Origin: Mycobacterium sp. GA-0227b
GTDB lineage: Bacteria; Actinomycetota; Actinomycetes; Mycobacteriales; Mycobacteriaceae
Assembly: GCF_001499855.1 (NCBI RefSeq)
Contig: NZ_LQIK01000033.1
Coordinates: 1 to 64,000 of the forward strand
Direction of reading: 5' to 3'
Length of the DNA stretch: 64,000 nt
In this document: in pieces, positions 59,123 through 64,000 of the stretch
Position numbering within the stretch: the first letter of the stretch is position 1
How the letters are laid out: the number at the start of each line of letters is the position of its first letter
Translations under genes and position numbers: made by a program
Notes under the pieces: model-generated
The model's input: only the letters and a program-made list of their open reading frames with translations
Databases searched by the model: none
Told to the model about the DNA's origin: nothing

Positions 59123-60465
59123 CAGCCACCGCCTCCCGGAGTCGGTTGGGCTTCCACCGGAGCGGGCGGTGCCGGCTCTGCGGCTCCGTACGGTCCCGCG
59201 AAGATCTCCGCCGACGTGCTGATCGTCGCTTGCGGCAGCCAGGGTGCTGCCGGCGGCGGCGGGGACACCGGGAGCAGCGGTTCGGTGACCGGCGGCATCG
59301 GCGGCGCGGCCGCAGGGTCGGCCGGTGGCGCGCCGTCGGGCGGCGGCGGAGTCGGGGGCGGCGCGACTCCCAGTGTCATCGGGCTGTACGAGTAGTTGGC
59401 GTAGTACGGATCACCGGGCGCCGGAATGAATCTGGCGTTCTCGTCACCCCACCTTGTGCCGAGCAGGAGCGTCCTCTTCAGCCGTGGATACGTGAGGTCG
59501 AATGTGGCGAACAGGTTGATGTAATCCCCTCGCGTGATCCGGTCGGCGAACGTCGGGCCGTACGGGAATGCGGTGGCCCACAGCAGCGCGAGGTTGAGAT
59601 CCGGTCCGATGTCGGCGAGTGCGCCGAGGGCGGGCCCGAGGTTTTCGAGATCCTTCACCAGGGCATCGCCCGCATCGTTGACCAGTCCGGCTGCGGTATC
59701 GCCGAACTGTCCCAGCTTCTGCAGCGCAGTGGTCAGCTTTGGCCGTTCCCGGATCAGCACGTCCAGCGCCGGCGGGATCTCCTTGAGCGCGCGGTCGATC
59801 GTGTCGCGTTGCCCGGCGAAGGTACCCGCCACCCGATTGAGTTGTTGGATCGACGCGATGATGTTGTCGCGCTGCGCGTCAAGGACACCCACGAAGTTGT
59901 CGAGCCGGGTGAGCAGTTCGCGGATCTGCGGTTCCCGACCGGACAGCGCGGTGTTGAAGTTGTGAATGACGTCGCCGATCTGCCCGAGCCCGCCACCGTT
60001 GACCACGGTCGCCAGCGAGGACAGCGTCCGCTCGGTGGATGGATAGGTCGACGAGTCGCTCAGCGGGATAGTGGCGCCGGGTTGGAGCCGACCTTGCGGC
60101 TCTTCGCCCAACGGGGGGTTGAGCGCGAGGTGCATCGAGCCGAGCAGGCTGGTCTGTCCGACCGTGGCCACCGCGTTGGCGGGCACTGCGACGTCGGGCT
60201 TGACCGAGATCTCGACGTCGGCGTGCCAGTCGTCGACCGTCATCTTGCGGACGCTGCCGACCACCACGTCGTCGATCATCACCGGCGAGTTCGCTTCCAG
60301 CGTCGCCACATTGGCGACCTCGACGTGGTAGGTCGCGGCGTCCGGTCCTCGTCCCACGGCTCCAGGCAGTGGCAGCGAGTTCACCCCCTGAAACGAGCAG
60401 CCGGTCACCATCAGCGCCAGGCAGGACCCGGCGATCACCAATCGCTTCACGTATCGGCGGGTCAT
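59122..60465 (-). CDS. mceE: Mce-family lipoprotein E (LprK type)
   Basis: 447 residues. Signal peptide with lipobox LMVTGC (Cys22), so it is lipid-anchored as in other MceE proteins. Mce domain about residues 45-125 (YHVEVANVATLEANSPVMIDDVVVGSV), helical region to about 350 with NFVGVLDAQRDNIIASIQQLNR, and a Pro-rich C-terminus. The ATG at 60465 overlaps the mceD stop by four bases (ATGA); the longer frame to 60921 is a shadow. Subunit of the Mce tunnel. Confidence 0.9.
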   Translation of the reverse strand: MTRRYVKRLVIAGSCLALMVTGCSFQGVNSLPLPGAVGRGPDAATYHVEVANVATLEANSPVMIDDVVVGSVRKMTVDDWHADVEISVKPDVAVPANAVATVGQTSLLGSMHLALNPPLGEEPQGRLQPGATIPLSDSSTYPSTERTLSSLATVVNGGGLGQIGDVIHNFNTALSGREPQIRELLTRLDNFVGVLDAQRDNIIASIQQLNRVAGTFAGQRDTIDRALKEIPPALDVLIRERPKLTTALQKLGQFGDTAAGLVNDAGDALVKDLENLGPALGALADIGPDLNLALLWATAFPYGPTFADRITRGDYINLFATFDLTYPRLKRTLLLGTRWGDENARFIPAPGDPYYANYSYSPMTLGVAPPPTPPPPDGAPPADPAAAPPMPPVTEPLLPVSPPPPAAPWLPQATISTSAEIFAGPYGAAEPAPPAPVEAQPTPGGGG

Positions 60466-61961
60466 GCTGGCGGCGCCCCTTCCGCAGGCAACAGGGGTGT
60501 GTTCGGCGCTACCGGCGGCGGAGCGCCCGGCGCCGGGGGCGGGAGCAGCATGCCCTCGACGGTCTGCGGTTGCGCGGGCACATTGCTCAACACGTTGGGT
60601 GGAGGGGGAATCGGGGCGCCGGGGAACAACGGCGGCGACGGGATCGCCGGCGCGTCGTCGTCGGGCTTGTAGAGGCCGGGCGGTCCCGGCGGCTTCGGAC
60701 CCCAGCCGGGCGGCGGCGGCACGTCCCCCGCACCGGTGTAGGCGGACACCGTCGGCGGTGGTTCGGGCGGGTCGCCCGGGCCTGCGCCCCCCGGCGCGAG
60801 CTTGGGATCCGTGTAGATGAGCCGGTCGGGGCTGACGGCCGGGCGCAGATAGGCGTTGATCGGCAGCGGAATGTTGTTCATGTTGAGCAGTCGCAGCACC
60901 GGGCCCAGGTACTGCGCGCACAGCTTTGCGGTTGTCGGTGCGGTGGTGTTGGCGACCGCCCCGATCATGCTGCAGAACATGTCCACCGGGCTCGAGAAGT
61001 TGACGATCGAGAACGCCCCGGTCACCGAACCACCGTTGGGGTAGTAGATGTTGTTGAAGTTCGCGATCGCGTTGGGCGTGATGTGCAGCACGTTCTCCAG
61101 CGCCAGATGGTTGTCGACCAGGATCTGGGTGAGGTTGGCCAGCCGCTGGACCTGTTCGGTGGTCTGCGCCCGGCTTCCCGCGACGAAGCGCTGTACCTCG
61201 CCGATGGCGACCGACAGATTCGTAAGTGCCGCATCGAGATCCGACCTGCTGTCGTCGAGCACGCTCGTCAAGGTCGCCAACCGGTTCTGGAACATCACGA
61301 TCTGCTCCTTGCTGTCACGCAGCGCGGAGACGAAGATCTGCAGATTCTTGATGATGTCGACGATGTTGCCGCTGCCTTCGGCGAAGATCCTTGCCGCCCC
61401 GGACAGTTGGGACAGCGTCTGGCGCAGCTTTTCGCCGTTGCCACCCATCGCGTTGGCCGCGCTGTCGATGAACCGGGACACCGACGTGTCCGAAACACCG
61501 GTCTTCGGGCCTAATTCGGTTGACAGGCGCATCAACTGGGTCTTGACCTCGTCCCACTCCACCGGAACGGCGGTCCGGTCGCTGGGGATGACCGCGCCGT
61601 CGGGCATGGTCGGCCCGTCCCCCTTGCGGTAGGCCGGGGTGAGTTGCACGTAGCGGGCCGCGACGAGGTTCTGCGCGACGATCACCGCCTTGGCATCGGC
61701 CGGAATCGGCACGCCCCGATCGACTTTGAGGGTCATCTTGGTCTCGGTGCCCTGGGGTGTGATCGATTCGATCGTGCCGACCTGAACGCCCGAAACTCGC
61801 ACCTCGTCACCGGGATAAATCGCCGTCGCAGTGGGGAAATAGGCGGTGATGGTGGTCGGCCCGAAGAACATCTGGCGCACCAGGAAGCCCGCGCCGGCGA
61901 TCAGACCGATGGCCAGCAGGATCGCGGTGCTGACCTTCAGCCGCTTACGGGTTGCCATCAT
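60462..61961 (-). CDS. mceD: Mce-family protein D
   Basis: 499 residues. N-terminal membrane helix (VSTAILLAIGLIAGAGFLVRQMFF), Mce domain about residues 36-115 (TITAYFPTATAIYPGDEVRVSGVQVGTIESI), helical middle, and a C-terminal 110 residues made mostly of Pro/Gly (PPPPGWGPKPPGPPG). The start overlaps the mceC end by 17 bases; ATG ATG at 61961/61958 leaves one residue of doubt. Part of the mce lipid-import complex. Confidence 0.9.
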   Translation of the reverse strand: MMATRKRLKVSTAILLAIGLIAGAGFLVRQMFFGPTTITAYFPTATAIYPGDEVRVSGVQVGTIESITPQGTETKMTLKVDRGVPIPADAKAVIVAQNLVAARYVQLTPAYRKGDGPTMPDGAVIPSDRTAVPVEWDEVKTQLMRLSTELGPKTGVSDTSVSRFIDSAANAMGGNGEKLRQTLSQLSGAARIFAEGSGNIVDIIKNLQIFVSALRDSKEQIVMFQNRLATLTSVLDDSRSDLDAALTNLSVAIGEVQRFVAGSRAQTTEQVQRLANLTQILVDNHLALENVLHITPNAIANFNNIYYPNGGSVTGAFSIVNFSSPVDMFCSMIGAVANTTAPTTAKLCAQYLGPVLRLLNMNNIPLPINAYLRPAVSPDRLIYTDPKLAPGGAGPGDPPEPPPTVSAYTGAGDVPPPPGWGPKPPGPPGLYKPDDDAPAIPSPPLFPGAPIPPPPNVLSNVPAQPQTVEGMLLPPPAPGAPPPVAPNTPLLPAEGAPPA

Positions 61962-63048
61962 CGGGAAGGTCTCCTGGCTGCGGAATACCGTTGCGGGGCA
62001 AGGGCAGCTCGGCCCGCGGGCCGGCCTGGTCCGGCGGCTGGCCGGCGTTCATGCCACGCCGGAAGCCGAACGCGTAATCGAGGAACGGCTGCAGGATCTG
62101 CCCGAACGCCAGGTTGGGCACCAACGCGTTGTAATAGGCACCGTTGGCCACGATCTCGCCTTGCGTCAAATAGTATTTGGCGGCGCCGGGCAACATCTTG
62201 GCGAGATTGTCCCGGTTCTTCTCGAGCATCGCGGTGACCGTGTTCAGCTGCTCCAATGTCGGGGCCAGTTCCTTTTCGTTGTCGGCGACCAGGCCGGTCA
62301 GCTCCTGAGAGACCGCCGCAGTGGCGTTGAGCAGGCTGGTGATCGCGTAGCGGCGTTCGTTGAGCACCGCGAGCAGGTCGTTGGAGTTGAGGATCAGCTC
62401 GTTGACCTGCTTGCTGCGCTCGGCGAAGATGCCGGTGACGTCGCCGGCGGTCCGCAGCAGCTCGGCCAGGCTCTCGTTGCGGTTGTTGAGCGACTGGGAC
62501 AACCGCGACAGGCCGTCAAATGTCGGACCCAGTTGCGGCGCAACCTGATCGAGGGTGGCCGCCAGCGTGTCCAGAGATTGGTTGAGCGTGTCGGTGTCGG
62601 TCGCGGCGGTGTTCGCCGTCAGCTCGCTGACCGCGTCGGTCAGCGAATACGGCGAGGAGGTCCTCGACGTCGGGATCGGCTTGTTGCGATCCAAGGTGCC
62701 GCTACCGTCGGACTCCAGGGCCAGCACGCGCTCGCCGAGCAGGGTCCCGGTGCGGATGTGCGCGGTGGTGTCCGAACCGAGCGCGTACTTGCTGTTGATC
62801 GTGAAGCCGACCAGCGCAACCCCGTTCACGAGTTCGACCGACGAGACCGAGCCGACCTTGATACCGGACACGGTGACGTCGTTACCGCCGACGAGGCCGC
62901 CGGCCTCGGTGAACAACGCCTCGTACCGCAGCGAGGTCGCCCAGGAAATCAGCCGTTCGGGCTGCAGGCCGACCGTGATCACCAAGATGATCAGGACGAC
63001 GCCGATGAAGCCCGCCCTCATCAGCTGCGCTCCGCGGTACTTGAGCAT
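61945..63048 (-). CDS. mceC: Mce-family protein C
   Basis: 367 residues. Starts MLKYRGAQLMRAGFIGVVLIILVITVGL (membrane helix), then the Mce domain about 38-115 (TEAGGLVGGNDVTVSGIKVGSV) and a long helical segment with ELILNSNDLLAVLNERR and AKYYLTQGEIVANGAYYN. Short Pro-rich end. The ATG at 63048 shares a base with the mceB stop (TAATG). Some readings of the frame start 13 codons earlier but overlap mceB. Confidence 0.9.
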   Translation of the reverse strand: MLKYRGAQLMRAGFIGVVLIILVITVGLQPERLISWATSLRYEALFTEAGGLVGGNDVTVSGIKVGSVSSVELVNGVALVGFTINSKYALGSDTTAHIRTGTLLGERVLALESDGSGTLDRNKPIPTSRTSSPYSLTDAVSELTANTAATDTDTLNQSLDTLAATLDQVAPQLGPTFDGLSRLSQSLNNRNESLAELLRTAGDVTGIFAERSKQVNELILNSNDLLAVLNERRYAITSLLNATAAVSQELTGLVADNEKELAPTLEQLNTVTAMLEKNRDNLAKMLPGAAKYYLTQGEIVANGAYYNALVPNLAFGQILQPFLDYAFGFRRGMNAGQPPDQAGPRAELPLPRNGIPQPGDLPDDGNP

Positions 63049-64000
63049 TACTCGTCCACACACCTTCCCGTTTCTTGCCGGATCCACGGGAACACCACAG
63101 TGCGGCCCTCGAGATCACTCGCTCGGAACGTGACACCGCAGATGTAGTACGGGAAGAACGCACCGTAGGCGCCGACGCGCGCCAGCTTTCGGTAGATCTC
63201 GGGTAGGCGCTGGATGGTGGCGTCGAGCCGCTCGAGGTCGTTGTTGACGTTCGGGGCGAGCCGAGCCAGCTGATCGACGGTGTTGTTCAGTGGCGACCGG
63301 GCGCGGCCGAGCAGGTCGGCCAGCGAGGTCGTGCCGTTGTCCAGCGACTCGATCGCGGTGCCGATCGGATCCCGGTCCGCGGCCAGCCCCTTGATCAGCT
63401 GCTCGAGTTTGTCGATGGCTCCGGAGAACTCGTCGCCGTCCTTGGACAGCGTGTCCAGCACGGTTTTCAACTCGTCGATCAGCTGCTCGATGACCTGGTT
63501 GTTGTCGGCGAGCGCGTTGGTGAACGACGACGACTTCGAGAGCAGCGATTCGAGGGTGCCGCCTTGACCCTGCAGGATCTGGATCAGCGAGGAGGTGAGA
63601 CCGTTGACGTCCTCCGGATTGAGGCCCTGGATAACGGGTTTCAGGCCGCCGAGCAACAGGTCGAGGTCGAGCGCGGGGGCGGTGCGGCTTTCCGGAATCT
63701 GAGCGCCGGCGGGCAGAATCCGCGCGGAGTCCGGGGTGTCGATGAGTTCGAGGTAGCGGTCGCCGACCAGGTTGAGATAGCGGATCGCGGCCTTGGTGCC
63801 GGTCGTCAGCTTGGTGTTGCGGTCGGCGTCGAACTTGACCAGTACCTTCCGGTCGGGCCGCAGTGAAACGTCTTGCACGGTGCCGACGCGGATACCGGCG
63901 ATCCGCACACTATCGCCTGCCTTGAGGCGCGACGCGTCGTTGAAGACGGCCGAATAGCCCTCAGTGGAGCCGGTTCTCGACTCGCTGAACACCACGAACA
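63048..64000 (-). CDS. mceB: Mce-family protein B (5' end outside the window)
   Basis: At least 317 residues; the gene enters from the right edge and lacks its N-terminal membrane helix here. The Mce domain is seen in STEGYSAVFNDASRLKAGDSVRIAGIRVGTVQDV, followed by RYLNLVGDRYLELID and a helical part, ending PYYICGVTFRASDLEGRTVVFPW, which is typical of MceB C-termini. mceA, yrbEA and yrbEB should lie beyond 64000. No frameshift is seen in the visible part. Confidence 0.9.
   Translation of the reverse strand, partial: FVVFSESRTGSTEGYSAVFNDASRLKAGDSVRIAGIRVGTVQDVSLRPDRKVLVKFDADRNTKLTTGTKAAIRYLNLVGDRYLELIDTPDSARILPAGAQIPESRTAPALDLDLLLGGLKPVIQGLNPEDVNGLTSSLIQILQGQGGTLESLLSKSSSFTNALADNNQVIEQLIDELKTVLDTLSKDGDEFSGAIDKLEQLIKGLAADRDPIGTAIESLDNGTTSLADLLGRARSPLNNTVDQLARLAPNVNNDLERLDATIQRLPEIYRKLARVGAYGAFFPYYICGVTFRASDLEGRTVVFPWIRQETGRCVDE

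Overview
The window is high-GC actinobacterial DNA, almost certainly from a Mycobacteriaceae member of the Mycolicibacterium type. Evidence: a single-chain type I fatty acid synthase of about 3,076 residues with its AcpS, a CmrA-type mycolate reductase, an LdtMt2-type L,D-transpeptidase, an MmpS-like membrane protein, a PE-PPE-domain protein, an Mce operon, and many leaderless starts (a TAnnnT hexamer 6-7 nt before the ATG/GTG). From memory, the gene order from about 3.6 to 35.6 kb matches M. tuberculosis Rv2495c-Rv2524c, with some insertions and losses. No phage, CRISPR array or complete IS is visible; the left edge carries a short direct repeat that looks like the end of an IS21-family element.

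Layout. (1) 0.1-3.6 kb: acyl-ACP thioesterase, PE-PPE-domain secreted protein, small secreted protein and a crotonase, all rightward. (2) 3.6-13.1 kb: a tightly overlapping leftward operon accD1-accA1-fadE19-maoC-citE-bkdA-bkdB-bkdC for branched-chain amino acid (leucine-type) catabolism, facing a TetR regulator (bkaR-like) across a double palindromic operator. (3) 13.8-26.3 kb: two tiny membrane proteins, an S9 peptidase, an MmpS-like protein, an MFS transporter, cmrA, a HerA-like ATPase, orn, tRNA-His, ldtB, tRNA-Lys, a DUF3618 protein, bcp, an M20 peptidase and acpS. (4) 26.4-35.6 kb: fas, preceded by about 930 bp with several dyads. (5) 36.4-43.3 kb: an orphan PotD-like lipoprotein with what may be a potA scrap in front, a MerR regulator, an MFS transporter, a ChaB-like protein, an LtrA-like membrane protein and two convergent IspD-like genes. 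(6) 43.3-64 kb: an accessory lipid/steroid-type module: two Mce-associated proteins, an amidohydrolase, two FadD ligases, two crotonase/VOC-type enzymes, an SDR, a SnoaL-like protein, a DUF35 OB-fold/thiolase pair, a TetR next to a P450, three secreted proteins, and mceF-mceE-mceD-mceC-mceB running off the right edge.

How they work together. Regions 2-4 are core metabolism: branched-chain keto acids are oxidised and carboxylated by the Bkd/AccA1D1 route, while Fas, AcpS and CmrA act in mycolic acid synthesis and LdtB cross-links peptidoglycan. Region 6 reads as an import-and-degrade module: Mce proteins would bring in a hydrophobic substrate, the P450 oxidise it, FadD enzymes make the CoA ester, and crotonase/SDR/thiolase shorten it. 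A hexamer GAGAAT recurs in several promoters there, suggesting shared control. The substrate is not decided by the sequence.
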